NCBI RefSeq assembly: GCF_030818955.1
Contig: NZ_JAUTBF010000001.1
Coordinates: 2,542,001 to 2,606,000 of the forward strand
Origin: Microbacterium trichothecenolyticum
GTDB lineage: Bacteria; Actinomycetota; Actinomycetes; Actinomycetales; Microbacteriaceae
Direction of reading: 5' to 3'
Length of the DNA stretch: 64,000 nucleotides
Made by a program: the position numbers and the translations under genes. The notes under the pieces were generated by a model, which worked only from the letters and a program-made list of their open reading frames with translations, searched no databases and was not told the DNA's origin. Positions 24,375-33,503 of this stretch are shown in pieces. The number at the start of each line of letters is the position of its first letter. Positions within the stretch are counted from its first letter, which is position 1.

Positions 24375-25085
24375 GTGCACGACATCTGGAACTTCGCGGG
24401 CAGCTACTGGTGGCTCGTCTTCCCCGTCTTCGGTATGACGATGGGGGCCATCAACGCGCGTGCCAAGCACCGCGAGGTTCAGGCCCGCCGCCGCCACCGC
24501 GAGCAGCTCGAACTGATCCGCGCACAGGGCGGCGCGTCGCCCGCTCCGCTCCCCGCGAGCGACGACCAGCAGCGTGTCGTCGACGCCCACGACGCCGTCA
24601 CCCACCGCTGGCTCGAGTACGAGCTCGACGCGTCGAAACTCATCAGCTATCCCGCCATGAGCGACGGCCGCCAGCCACTGACGGCGGCGTTCCTGCGCGC
24701 GAAGAAGGTCGCCGACAATCTGCGCCCGCGGGGCGGCGAGACGCTCGTGCCCGACCGGCTCAAGGAGTACCGCGACGCCGTCACCGACTACGAGGTGGCA
24801 TTCGACGTCGCCGAACGCGATGCGCGCCGCGTCAAAGACGCCGCCTTCTCGGCGGACGAGCGCAGACGCCTCGACACCGCCAAGCAGTTGCTCACGGTCG
24901 CGACCGATCAGGCCGCGACCCCCAGCGAGCGCCAGCTGGCCTACAAACGCGTCCGGGAGGAACTCGATGGCCTCATCTGGCTCTCGGATGAGGCCGTGGT
25001 CGAGCTCGAGAAGAAGGTGGCGCTGGAGCTTCCGCGCACGCCCACCGCACCGGCATCCCCTCCTCCCGCCGAACCGGCGGCCTGA
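24375..25085 (+). CDS. Membrane-anchored protein, paralogue B
   Basis: 236 residues from GTG 24375. One N-terminal membrane helix (SYWWLVFPVFGMTMGAI), a charged coiled-coil stretch (RAKHREVQARRRHREQLELIRAQ), then VVDAHDAVTHRWLEYELDASKLISYPAMSDGRQPLTAAFLRAKKVADNLRP. That stretch matches the corresponding block of the upstream gene (HDAV-RW--Y--D----PAMSD-R-PL---FL). A helical C-terminus and a Pro/Ala tail end the protein. The two genes look like an old tandem duplication with separate leaderless promoters. Confidence 0.72.
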   Translation: MHDIWNFAGSYWWLVFPVFGMTMGAINARAKHREVQARRRHREQLELIRAQGGASPAPLPASDDQQRVVDAHDAVTHRWLEYELDASKLISYPAMSDGRQPLTAAFLRAKKVADNLRPRGGETLVPDRLKEYRDAVTDYEVAFDVAERDARRVKDAAFSADERRRLDTAKQLLTVATDQAATPSERQLAYKRVREELDGLIWLSDEAVVELEKKVALELPRTPTAPASPPPAEPAA

Positions 25086-25100
25086 CGGCCACGGTCGATC

Positions 25101-25361
25101 TCAGCGCGCCCGGCGTATGCGCACCGGCCCGCGCGCGGTGATCACGTCGACCACCTCACCCCTCTGCGTCACCTCGACCTCACCGAGGCCGACGAGTTCG
25201 TGGGCGGCCTCGCGCGCGGCCGGCATGAGATCGCGCCACTGCTCCCCACCGACCGCGCGGGCGGCCTCGGACGGGCAGATCGTCTTGTCGGCGTCGCGGG
25301 CGGCGAGCAACTCCCGAATGGATGCCACCAGCCGAGGATCCGCATCAGACGACGAGGTCAT
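25101..25361 (-). CDS. DUF3253 domain protein
   Basis: 86 residues, small soluble alpha/beta protein with a winged-helix-like pattern: ASIRELLAARDADKTICPSEAARAVGGEQWRDLMPAAREAAHELVGLGEVEVTQRGEVVD. The CPSEAAR and WR-LM blocks are those of DUF3253. Function unknown. It is divergent from the DUF2071 gene, with about 47 bp between starts. Confidence 0.8.
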   Translation of the reverse strand: MTSSSDADPRLVASIRELLAARDADKTICPSEAARAVGGEQWRDLMPAAREAAHELVGLGEVEVTQRGEVVDVITARGPVRIRRAR

Positions 25362-25408
25362 ATGTCCAGTGTCCCTCCCCCGTTCCGCGTCGGGGTCAGA
25401 ATGAGCCG

Positions 25409-26155
25409 GTGATCACCGAGCGCCACGCCCCCGACCTGCCCGGCCGCGCGGTCATCGCGCAGCGCTGGAGCCGCGCCGTGTTCGTGCACTGGCGCGTCGA
25501 TCCGGCGCAGGTCGCACCGGTGCTACCGCCGGGAACGCGCCCCGACGTGCACGACGGCTCGGCCTGGGTCGGGCTCGTGCCCTTCGTCCTGAGCGAGTTC
25601 CGCTTTCTCCCGCTGCCGCCCGTGCCCCTGCTCGGCACGTTCACCGAGATCAACGTGCGCATCTACGCCGTCGACGAGGCCGGTCGCCGCGGGGTCGTGT
25701 TCCGCACGCTCGAGGCTGAGCACCTCGCCCCGGTGCTGGTGGCGCGCGCGCTGTTCGGCCTGCCCTACCGGTGGGCGCGCGCCGGGGTACGCACCGACGG
25801 CGCACGGATCGAGTTCCGCTCCCGGCGCCACGGGGCACGGCATCCCGGCACACGGGTGCGCGCCACTCTCGGCACCGCTGCGGTCGACACCCCGCTGTCG
25901 CGCTTCCTGACGGCCCGCTGGGGCTTTCACGAACGCCACCTCGGCCGCACCATCTGGGCCGCCAACAGCCACGAGCCCTGGCCGTTGGTCGAGGCGGAGC
26001 TCGAGGAGCTCGACGATGAACTCGTCGCCGATGCCGGGTTCCCAGGCCTCGCCCGACGCGCGCCGGATTCGGTGCTGGCGATGCCGGCACGGCATCCGGG
26101 GTTCGTCACGCGCTTCACGCGCGCCCGCGCGATCGCCCCGCGCGCCGACGCGTAG
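25409..26155 (+). CDS. DUF2071 (YqjF-like) family protein
   Basis: 248 residues from GTG 25409. Core signatures: QRWSRAVFVHWRVDPAQVAPVLPPGTRPDVHDGSAWVGLVPF, LGTFTEINVRIYAVDEAGRRGVVFRTLEAEH and FGLPYRWARAGV, followed by HLGRTIWAANSHEPWPL. This is the DUF2071/YqjF beta-sandwich fold, related to acetoacetate decarboxylase, with unknown activity. CAGAAT stands 6 nt before the GTG as a probable leaderless -10 box. It converges on the chorismate mutase gene with a 1-nt gap between stops. Confidence 0.85.
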   Translation: MITERHAPDLPGRAVIAQRWSRAVFVHWRVDPAQVAPVLPPGTRPDVHDGSAWVGLVPFVLSEFRFLPLPPVPLLGTFTEINVRIYAVDEAGRRGVVFRTLEAEHLAPVLVARALFGLPYRWARAGVRTDGARIEFRSRRHGARHPGTRVRATLGTAAVDTPLSRFLTARWGFHERHLGRTIWAANSHEPWPLVEAELEELDDELVADAGFPGLARRAPDSVLAMPARHPGFVTRFTRARAIAPRADA

Positions 26156-26156
26156 G

Positions 26157-26456
26157 TCAGTCGGGCTGCGCCGCCGCGTTGCGGTGGTGGCGGATGACCT
26201 CGGCGACGACGAAGTTGAACCACTTCTCGGCGAACACGGGGTCGAGATCGGCGTCTTCGGCGAGACGCATGAGCCGGGCGATCTGCTGCTCTTCGCGCTG
26301 CGGGTCGGATGCCGGCATCCCATGCTTCGCCTTGAGAAGCCCGACCTGCTTGGTGCAGTGGAATCGCTCGGCGAGCAGGAAGATGAGGGCGGCGTCGATG
26401 TTGTCGATGCTGCCGCGCAGTCCCTGCAGGATCGTCGTGGGGTCGGCGTCCGTCAT
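26157..26456 (-). CDS. AroQ-type chorismate mutase
   Basis: 99-residue all-helical chorismate mutase (chorismate to prephenate). LRGSIDNIDAALIFLLAERFHCTKQVGLLKAKHGMPASDPQREEQQIARLMRLA has the three-helix AroQ arrangement with substrate-contacting Arg, Lys (KQVGLLKAKHG) and Glu (EEQQ). GGGAGGACAC precedes the ATG. It stands alone, without other aromatic-pathway genes. Confidence 0.88.
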   Translation of the reverse strand: MTDADPTTILQGLRGSIDNIDAALIFLLAERFHCTKQVGLLKAKHGMPASDPQREEQQIARLMRLAEDADLDPVFAEKWFNFVVAEVIRHHRNAAAQPD

Positions 26457-26536
26457 GTGTCCTCCCGAATCGCTCCGAGACTACCGCGGGATGCCGCGAA
26501 CGGTCGGCGCTGTCAGCGGCCCCCTACAGTGTGAGC

Positions 26537-27661
26537 ATGAGCCGATCGACACGTCCCGACCCCACCTCCGAAGGGGCGGAGGCGGGCGCCCCGACCTCGC
26601 GTGACCGTCCGGTGTGGTCGGCGATCTCCCGTCCGTACGCGGCGGGCTTCTTCTTGACCCTCGGCGGCCTCACGGCTCTGCTCCTGGGGGCCGCGCTGTC
26701 GAACCTGTCGACGGTGCTCATCTACATCGCCATTGCGCTGTTCGTCGCCCTCGCCCTCGATCCGCTCGTGCGCCTGCTCGTGCGTCGCGGAATCTCGCGC
26801 GCGTGGGCGATCGTCATCGTGTTCGGCGGCCTGGCCGTGATCCTCGCGACGGCGCTGTGGCTGCTGATCCCGCCGGTGGTGCGGCAGGTGGAGCAGTTCG
26901 TCGGCGACATCCCCACCTTCGTGAACGACCTCATCGACAGCGACGCGGTGCGGTGGGTCGAGACGAACTTCGGCGACAGCCTGGGCGACGTGCTGAAAGA
27001 AGTGCAGAGCTTCGTCACCAACCCCACGAACATCGCCGCGATCGGCGGCGGGCTGCTGCAGGTCGGCATCACGATCGGGACGTTCATCTCGGGCGCGATC
27101 ATCGTGCTCGTGCTGAGCCTGTACTTCCTGGCGGCACTGCCGCGGATGAAGAACAGCCTCGTGCGCCTCACACCGGCCCGAAGTCGAGCGACGGTTTCCG
27201 ACATGACGGGGCAGATCACCGACTCGGTGGGCGGCTACCTCGCCGGAATGGTGGTCCTGGCGTTGTGCAACGCGGTGTTCGCGTTCATCGTGCTGACGAT
27301 CCTGCAGCAGCCGTTCGCGGCCCTGCTGGCGGCCCTCGCCTTCGGCATCACCCTCATCCCGCTGGTCGGCTCGGTGCTCTTCTGGGCGACCGCGACGGTG
27401 TTCACCCTGATCGTCAGCCCCACGTCGGGTCTGATCTTCGCCATCGTCTACTTGATCTATATGCAGATTGAGGCATACCTCCTCACGCCCCGCGTGATGA
27501 ATCGCACGATCTCGGTACCGGGGTCGCTCGTGGTCATCGGAGCGCTCGTCGGCGGGACGCTGCTCGGACTCCTCGGCGCCCTGGTCGCGATCCCGGTGAC
27601 GGCCTCGGTCCTGCTGATCGTCAAGCAGATCGTCATCCCGCGACAGGATGCCAAGAAGTAG
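26537..27661 (+). CDS. AI-2E family transporter
   Basis: 374 residues, polytopic membrane protein of the AI-2E exporter (UPF0118) family. Two N-terminal helices (AAGFFLTLGGLTALLLGAALSNL and LIYIAIALFVALALDPLV), the RRGISRAWAIVIVFGG motif, a large loop with VRQVEQFVGDIPTFVNDLI, and the C-terminal GSLVVIGALVGGTLLGLLGALVAIPVTASVLLI block are typical. TACAGT (26525-26530) lies 6 nt before ATG 26537, so I prefer this leaderless start over GTG 26531. The substrate is unproven. Confidence 0.87.
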   Translation: MSRSTRPDPTSEGAEAGAPTSRDRPVWSAISRPYAAGFFLTLGGLTALLLGAALSNLSTVLIYIAIALFVALALDPLVRLLVRRGISRAWAIVIVFGGLAVILATALWLLIPPVVRQVEQFVGDIPTFVNDLIDSDAVRWVETNFGDSLGDVLKEVQSFVTNPTNIAAIGGGLLQVGITIGTFISGAIIVLVLSLYFLAALPRMKNSLVRLTPARSRATVSDMTGQITDSVGGYLAGMVVLALCNAVFAFIVLTILQQPFAALLAALAFGITLIPLVGSVLFWATATVFTLIVSPTSGLIFAIVYLIYMQIEAYLLTPRVMNRTISVPGSLVVIGALVGGTLLGLLGALVAIPVTASVLLIVKQIVIPRQDAKK

Positions 27662-27679
27662 CCGGATGCGACGTCACGC

Positions 27680-28849
27680 ATGAGCGCCCCCTACCCGCAC
27701 CTCGCATCGACGGGCGGCGTGTTCTCACTCATCCGCGACGGCCTCGCCCGCTCTCGCTCGGAGCTCTCGCGCCTGACCGGCCTCGCCCCGTCCACGATCA
27801 CGCTGCGCGTCGACGAGCTGCTCGCCCTCGGAGTGATCGAGGAGGCCGGCGAGACCGCCTCCCGCGGTGGGCGTCGACCGCGCGGCCTCGCCCTTGCGCG
27901 CGACGGGCGCGTCATCGCCGGCATCGACCTCGGCACCACGCACGCCACGATCATCCTCGAAGACCTTCGCGGCACGCGCGTCGCTCGTCACCGGATGAGT
28001 CTCGACATCACTCGCGCACCCGAGGTGGTGCTGCGCGGCCTGCACCGCGAGGTGCTCGCCCTCGTCGAGGCTGCACCCGAGTCCGTCGCGCTCGCCGGCA
28101 TCGGTCTCGCCGTGCCCGGGCCGGTGAGCGTGCCCGACGGCCGGATCATCTCGCCGTCGCGGATGCCGGGATGGAACGGCATCGATGCGTCGGCGATCCT
28201 CGGCGGCATGGCGGGCGTGCCGGTGCGATGCGAGAACGACGCGAACGCGATGGCGCTCGGCGAGCACATCGCCGACGGGCGGCGGTCGTCCGACATGCTC
28301 GTGGTGAAGGCGGGCTCCAGCATCGGCGTGGGCATCATCGCCGGCGGCTCGCTGTACCGCGGAGCGACGGGCGTGGCCGGTGACATCACGCACATCGCGG
28401 TCCCTGGCTCGACGGTGGTGTGCGTGTGCGGCCGCGTGGGCTGCCTCGATACCGTCGCCGGTGGACGGGCGATCGGTGCGGCGATGACGGCTGGCGGCAC
28501 CCGCGTGGACGACGTCGCGCAACTCGCCGATCTCGCTCGCGACGGCCATCCGCTCGCCACCCGCCTGCTGCGGGAGGCGGGCGTGCGCACGGGCAGCGTT
28601 CTCGCGACCATCGTGGGCTTCTTCAATCCCGAACGTCTGGTGCTCGGAGGCATCATCGCCACCACCGACGCGTTCGTCGCGGGGGTGCGCTCGAGCATCT
28701 ACGACCTCTGCCTGCCCCTGTCGACGGCGTCGCTCGACGTGGCGGCATCGCTGCAGGGATGGGACATCGGTGCGCGCGGGGCGGCTCTGCTCGTGCGCGA
28801 TGAGCTGCTGTCGGCGGCGTCCATCGACGCTCTCCTTCGCGCGCGCTGA
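27680..28849 (+). CDS. ROK family transcriptional regulator
   Basis: 389 residues. A winged HTH (SLIRDGLARSRSELSRLTGLAPSTITLRVDELLALGVI) is joined to a ROK sugar-binding domain (VIAGIDLGTTHATIILEDLRG, CENDANAMALGEH). The ROK zinc motif is present as CVCGRVGC. Such NagC/XylR-type proteins repress sugar genes until the inducer binds. It lies directly upstream of a fucosidase/ABC operon on the same strand, and an inverted repeat in between (28853-28869) is a likely operator. Confidence 0.92.
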   Translation: MSAPYPHLASTGGVFSLIRDGLARSRSELSRLTGLAPSTITLRVDELLALGVIEEAGETASRGGRRPRGLALARDGRVIAGIDLGTTHATIILEDLRGTRVARHRMSLDITRAPEVVLRGLHREVLALVEAAPESVALAGIGLAVPGPVSVPDGRIISPSRMPGWNGIDASAILGGMAGVPVRCENDANAMALGEHIADGRRSSDMLVVKAGSSIGVGIIAGGSLYRGATGVAGDITHIAVPGSTVVCVCGRVGCLDTVAGGRAIGAAMTAGGTRVDDVAQLADLARDGHPLATRLLREAGVRTGSVLATIVGFFNPERLVLGGIIATTDAFVAGVRSSIYDLCLPLSTASLDVAASLQGWDIGARGAALLVRDELLSAASIDALLRAR

Positions 28850-28852
28850 CTT

Positions 28853-28883
28853 ACTTCAAAACTTGAAGTCAAAATAGCGACTT
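28853..28883 (+). promoter_or_regulatory. Probable ROK operator and promoter of the glycoside operon
   Basis: ACTTCAA-AAC-TTGAAGT (28853-28869) is a perfect 7-bp inverted repeat in an AT-rich island. An overlapping AAGTC-N8-GACTT follows (28866-28883). TTGAAG can act as a -35 element. The site lies between the ROK gene stop and the binding-protein gene, so the regulator probably controls the operon here. Confidence 0.6.
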
Positions 28884-29026
28884 TGTCCGATCTGTGTAAA
28901 TCCTCCGTTACGGGCCGAAATTTCGAGGCGTCTCGCCCTTAGCCTCCCCCCCAAGCCCCATTCATCCGATGTCTCACGGGCTGACAGCCGGACCCGAATC
29001 CGCAGCCCGCACCCGAGAGGAACCTC

Positions 29027-30286
29027 ATGAACACGAAACGGATCGCCCTCGCCGGCATCCTCACCGTCACGGCGCTGGGCTTCACGGCCTGCGCATCCGG
29101 CGGCGGAGCGGCCGACGGCGGCAAGACCACGATCGTCTGGAACATGTGGGCCGGTGACACCGCGTCCGAACAGAAGCTCAAGGACCAGATGGCCGAAGCT
29201 CAGAAGCTCGTCGGCGACGACATCACCATCGAACTGCAGACGGCGCCGTGGGCGGACTACTTCACCAAACTCAATGCCAACATGGCATCGGGCAAGGTCG
29301 CCTGCGTGACCGGAATGAACGGCCAGCGCCTGGCCGGCTACACCGAGGTCTTCGACGAGCTCACCGACGGCGACCTCTCCACCATGGGCATCTCGCGCGA
29401 CGCGTACAACCCGGGCGCCCTCAGCGTCATGGAGAACGGCGGCAAGCTCTACGGCCTCCCGTACGACACCGCGGCGATGCTGCTGTTCTACAACGCCGAC
29501 CTGTTCGCCAAGGCCGGGGCGCCGGTGCCGAGCAACGACTGGACGATCGACGACTTCGAGAAGGCGGCGAGCGAGATCACCGCCAAGGCCGGCGCGAAGG
29601 GCTTCGCGGTCTCGGTCGACGAGTTCCAGTGGCTCTCGCTTCCGATGGCCGAGACCGGGCGGCAGCCCGTCGACGACTCGGGTGCGCTCGACCTCACGAA
29701 CTCCAGCTTCGTCGAGGCGGCCACCCGCTACGGCGACCTCGTCACCAAGCTCGGCGTGTCCGATGCGGTGCCCTCCGCCTCGGACTCGGCGTGGACGACG
29801 ACGCAGTTCCAGAACGGCAAGGCCGCGATGATCATCGAGGGCACCTGGATGGCATCCACGCTCACCTCCGCCGACCTGGGCTTCTCGGCCGGGGCCGTGC
29901 GTATCCCGCAGGGCGCGAAGGGCGCCTACGGCGTCGCCCTCGGTTCGGGCTACGGCATCGCCGCGAACTGCGAGAACAAAGAGGCCGCGCTCAAGGTGCT
30001 CGGTGCCCTCTCCAGCCCGCAGGTGCAGTCGGTCATCGCGCAGCAGGGCGGATTCCCGGCTCAGCTGGCGAGCCAGCCTGAGTTCTTCACGGCTCTGCCC
30101 GATGCCACGCGCGACAACCTGAAGCAGGCCTTCACCGCCGCATTCGACGGAGCCGTGGCGCAGCGTGTCACCGAGCAGTGGACCCAGGTGGCGACCGCCA
30201 TGCCGAACGAGCTCGTGAGCGTCTACACCGGGCAGGCGACCATGTCGTCGGTGCTCGAGAACCTCGAGTCGCGCTTCGGCAAGTGA
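29027..30286 (+). CDS. Sugar ABC transporter substrate-binding lipoprotein
   Basis: 419 residues, binding protein of a second CUT1 importer. Signal peptide with lipobox FTAC (Cys22). Then KTTIVWNMWAGDTASEQKLKDQM, YGLPYDTAAMLLFYNADLFAKAG, NGKAAMIIEGTWMASTL and a C-terminal helical lobe typical of family 1 binding proteins. It is the first gene after the ROK operator and is followed 73 nt later by the GH29 gene. The ligand is probably a fucose-containing oligosaccharide, by context only. Confidence 0.92.
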   Translation: MNTKRIALAGILTVTALGFTACASGGGAADGGKTTIVWNMWAGDTASEQKLKDQMAEAQKLVGDDITIELQTAPWADYFTKLNANMASGKVACVTGMNGQRLAGYTEVFDELTDGDLSTMGISRDAYNPGALSVMENGGKLYGLPYDTAAMLLFYNADLFAKAGAPVPSNDWTIDDFEKAASEITAKAGAKGFAVSVDEFQWLSLPMAETGRQPVDDSGALDLTNSSFVEAATRYGDLVTKLGVSDAVPSASDSAWTTTQFQNGKAAMIIEGTWMASTLTSADLGFSAGAVRIPQGAKGAYGVALGSGYGIAANCENKEAALKVLGALSSPQVQSVIAQQGGFPAQLASQPEFFTALPDATRDNLKQAFTAAFDGAVAQRVTEQWTQVATAMPNELVSVYTGQATMSSVLENLESRFGK

Positions 30287-30359
30287 CCCATGACGGGAGG
30301 CGGCGCCGCCGGCGCCGCCTCCCCTTCGCCCCTTCCCCCTCGTCCCGCAGGAGCACCCC

Positions 30360-31637
30360 ATGTCCGCCAGCCGCACCGACTGGTTCGTCCACGACCGCTT
30401 CGGAGTGTTCATCCACTTCGGCCTCTACAGCGTCGCGGCCCGCCACGAATGGGTCCAGAACTACGAGCGCATCGAGCCCGCAGACTATGCGCGGTACGCG
30501 CGCTTCTTCGATCCCGACCTGTTCGACGCGCGCAGCCTCGCCCGACAGGCTCGCCAGTGCGGAGCGCGGTACGTCGTGCTGACCGCGAAACACCACGAGG
30601 GCTTCTGCCTCTGGAACACGGCGACGACCCCGTTCAACGCCGTCGAAACCTGCGGGCGAGACCTCGTGCGCGAGTACGTCGATGCCCTGCGTGCCGAAGG
30701 GCTGCGCGTGGGCCTCTACTTCTCTCTGCTCGACTGGTCGCACCCCCACTACACGATCGACCGGCACCACCCGCAACGCGGCTTCGCCGATGTCGCCGAA
30801 CGCAACGCCGCGCGCGACATGTCCGTCTATCGCGCCTACCTGCACGCCCAGGTGCGCGAACTTCTCACCGACTACGGCCCACTGGACTACCTGTTCTTCG
30901 ACTTCACCGAGCCCGCCGAAGAAGACGGCCTCCCCGGCAAGTCGCCCGAGGACTGGGACGCCGAGACCCTGCTCGCGATGTGCCGCGAGCTGCAGCCCGA
31001 CATGATGGTCAACGACCGACTCGGCATCCCGGCCGACCTCGTCACGCCCGAGCAATATCAGCCCGTGCGTCCGTTCGAGCGCGACGGCATCCCCCTGGTG
31101 TGGGAGGCCTGCCAGACGATCAACGGCAGCTGGGGATACCACCGCGACAACCACGACAGCAAGAGTGCGGCCCTCCTGGTCCGCATGCTCGCCAGTTCGG
31201 TCGCGCTCGGGGGCAACCTGCTGCTGAACGTCGGTCCCACCGGGCGCGGCGAGATCGCCCCGCGCGACGCCGCGCTGCTGTCGGCGGTGGGCGAGTGGAT
31301 GACCCGGCACGCGGATGCCATCCGCGGTGCGGCCGCGTCGTCGTTCACCGCCCCGTCGGGCGTCGTCTACACACAGCGCGCAGACCGCCTCTACGTCCAC
31401 CTCTTCGACTGGCCGTTCGGACTGTTGCACCTGCCCGACCTCGCCGATCGCGTGGAGTTCGCGCGATTCCTCGACGACGGTTCGGAGGTGCTGTTCGAGA
31501 ACATCCCCGCAGACCAGGAGGCTTTCAACCTCCAGCCCGCGGCGCCGGAGCCGGGAACACTCACGCTGAGGCTGCCCGTGCAGCCACCCGCGGTGGCGCT
31601 GCCCGTGATCGAGCTGCGACTGCGGGCCTCATCATGA
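30360..31637 (+). CDS. Alpha-L-fucosidase family protein (GH29)
   Basis: 425 residues, no signal peptide, so cytoplasmic. GH29 signatures: WFVHDRFGVFIHFGLYSVAARHEWVQN, YVVLTAKHHEGFCLWNT and DYLFFDFTEP, where Asp181 is the probable nucleophile. WGYHRDNHDSKSAALLVRMLASSVALGGNLLLNVGPTGRG follows, then a C-terminal beta domain. It presumably cleaves fucosyl residues from imported glycans. GCAGGAGCACCCC precedes the ATG. The ATGA overlap with the next permease ties it to the transporter. Confidence 0.9.
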   Translation: MSASRTDWFVHDRFGVFIHFGLYSVAARHEWVQNYERIEPADYARYARFFDPDLFDARSLARQARQCGARYVVLTAKHHEGFCLWNTATTPFNAVETCGRDLVREYVDALRAEGLRVGLYFSLLDWSHPHYTIDRHHPQRGFADVAERNAARDMSVYRAYLHAQVRELLTDYGPLDYLFFDFTEPAEEDGLPGKSPEDWDAETLLAMCRELQPDMMVNDRLGIPADLVTPEQYQPVRPFERDGIPLVWEACQTINGSWGYHRDNHDSKSAALLVRMLASSVALGGNLLLNVGPTGRGEIAPRDAALLSAVGEWMTRHADAIRGAAASSFTAPSGVVYTQRADRLYVHLFDWPFGLLHLPDLADRVEFARFLDDGSEVLFENIPADQEAFNLQPAAPEPGTLTLRLPVQPPAVALPVIELRLRASS

Positions 31638-32572
31638 AGAAAGGCCTCCGGATGCGCTCCGAGTCATCCATCGCGCCGCGTCGGCGCCGCAGCTCCTTGG
31701 AGACGAGGGAGCGACGTCAGGCGCTCGGCTTCATCACCCCCGCCGTGCTCGGACTGGCCGTCTTCACGGTGCTCCCCGTGGGGCTCGCGATCGTGATGAG
31801 CCTGTTCGACTGGCCCATCTTCGGCAAGCGCACGTTCGTCGGCTTCGACAACTACGTGAAGCTGCTCACCTCGTCGCCGGACTTCTGGCCGGCGCTGCGC
31901 AACACCGCGGTGTTCACGTTGCTGTACGTCCCGCTGAACCTGATCGTCGCGTTGGGGCTCTCGCTTCTGCTCGGGCCGCGCATCCGCGGGCGCGCGGTGT
32001 TCCGCGTGCTCTTCTTCATCCCGGTGGTGACGCCCATCGTCGCGAGTGCGCTCATCTGGCGTCTCGTCCTCCAGCCGGACGGCCTGCTCAACGGCATGTC
32101 GACGTCGCTGTTCGGATGGGAGCTGCCGAACTTCCTCGTCGACCAGAACTGGGCGATGCTCGCCGTCGTCGCCATGAGCGTCTGGGCCGGCATGGGTTAC
32201 AACATGCTCGTGCTCACTGCCGCGCTCGAGCAGGTTCCGACCTCGGTCGTCGAAGCCGCCCAGATCGACGGAGCTCGCGGCATCCGTCTCGTCTGGCAGG
32301 TGATCATCCCGCTCATCTCGCCCGCCATCTTCTTCGCCGCGGTCATGACGATCATCTCGTCGATGCAGGTGTTCGCCCAGCCGCAGCTGCTCACCGGTGG
32401 CGGCCCGGGCACGTCCACCGTTCCGCTGGTCATGTTCATCTACAACACCGGCTTCAAGTTCCAAGACCTGGGTCTGGCCGCCGCAGGCGCATGGCTCCTT
32501 TTCGTCATCATCATCGGCATCACGGCGCTGCAGTTCCGGGCGCAGAAGAGGTGGGTGCACTATGAGCACTGA
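31634..32572 (+). CDS. Sugar ABC transporter permease, MalF-type
   Basis: 312 residues from ATG 31634, which overlaps the fucosidase stop; an internal ATG at 31652 has an AAAGG site and is an alternative. First membrane helix LGFITPAVLGLAVFTVLPVGLAIV after a very basic tail, six helices in all. EAA loop EAAQIDGARGIRLVWQVIIP. It is the partner of the next gene. Confidence 0.93.
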   Translation: MKKGLRMRSESSIAPRRRRSSLETRERRQALGFITPAVLGLAVFTVLPVGLAIVMSLFDWPIFGKRTFVGFDNYVKLLTSSPDFWPALRNTAVFTLLYVPLNLIVALGLSLLLGPRIRGRAVFRVLFFIPVVTPIVASALIWRLVLQPDGLLNGMSTSLFGWELPNFLVDQNWAMLAVVAMSVWAGMGYNMLVLTAALEQVPTSVVEAAQIDGARGIRLVWQVIIPLISPAIFFAAVMTIISSMQVFAQPQLLTGGGPGTSTVPLVMFIYNTGFKFQDLGLAAAGAWLLFVIIIGITALQFRAQKRWVHYEH

Positions 32573-33503
32573 GACCCTGCGACAGGCCCCCCGCGCGGTC
32601 CCTCTGTCGCCCGCGACCACGGTCGACGGCCCGCGGGGCGGACGGCGAGGACGACGCCGCGGTCAGCCTGCCGCCCGCGGCGAGCGCTTCGGGCTCGTCG
32701 CCGCCTACGTCGCGGTGATCGTCGCCGCCGCGGTGTTCGCGGCTCCCTTGATCTACGCGTTCTTCTCCGCCCTGAAGCCCTCGAACGAGGTGCTGCTGGC
32801 CCCACCGACACTCATCGGCAGCGAGGTGCGCTGGCAGAACTTCCTCGAGGTGTTCAGCTTCGCGCCCTTCACGACCTACATCGCGAACTCGTTCATCGTG
32901 TCGGTCGCCGGCGTCGTGGTCGTGCTGGCGGTCTCGGCGACGGCGGGCTACGCCTTCGGGCGCCTGCGTTGGCCGGGGCGCGACATCGTGTTCGTGCTGT
33001 TCCTGGGCACGCTGATGGTGCCGCAGGAAGTGCTCGTCATCCCCATGTTCGTCGTGATGCAGTGGTTCGGCTGGGTCGACACGTATCAGTCGCTCATCTT
33101 CCCGTGGGCCTTCACCGCCTTCGGGACGTTCCTGATGCGGCAGTTCTACCGCGGCATCCCGTTCGAGCTCGAGGAGGCCGCGCGCATGGACGGCGCGGGG
33201 CCGGTGCGCACCTTCTTCCAGGTGATCCTGCCGCTGGCCGGGTCCGCCCTCGCGGTGCTGGCGGTGTTCACCTTCCTCAACTACTGGAACAGCTACCTGT
33301 GGCCGCTCGTGACCGTCAACGACTACGCATCGCTCGGAACGCTGCCCATCGGGTTGGCGAGCTTCGCCACGCAGACCGGCACCCGATGGGACCTGCAGAT
33401 GGCGGCAACGATCATCTCCATGATCCCGACGACGATCCTGGTGATCGCGCTGCAGAAGCACCTCGTGAAGGGCATCGCGACCTCGGGGCTGGGGGGACGA
33501 TGA
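32562..33503 (+). CDS. Sugar ABC transporter permease, MalG-type
   Basis: 313 residues; overlaps the first permease by 11 nt. A basic, Arg/Gly-rich N-terminus of about 40 residues precedes six membrane helices (first VAAYVAVIVAAAVFAAPLIYAFF). EAA loop EEAARMDGAGPVRTFFQVILP and the family C-terminus QKHLVKGIATSGLGG are present. As in the first transporter, no ATPase gene is in the operon. Confidence 0.93.
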   Translation: MSTETLRQAPRAVPLSPATTVDGPRGGRRGRRRGQPAARGERFGLVAAYVAVIVAAAVFAAPLIYAFFSALKPSNEVLLAPPTLIGSEVRWQNFLEVFSFAPFTTYIANSFIVSVAGVVVVLAVSATAGYAFGRLRWPGRDIVFVLFLGTLMVPQEVLVIPMFVVMQWFGWVDTYQSLIFPWAFTAFGTFLMRQFYRGIPFELEEAARMDGAGPVRTFFQVILPLAGSALAVLAVFTFLNYWNSYLWPLVTVNDYASLGTLPIGLASFATQTGTRWDLQMAATIISMIPTTILVIALQKHLVKGIATSGLGGR

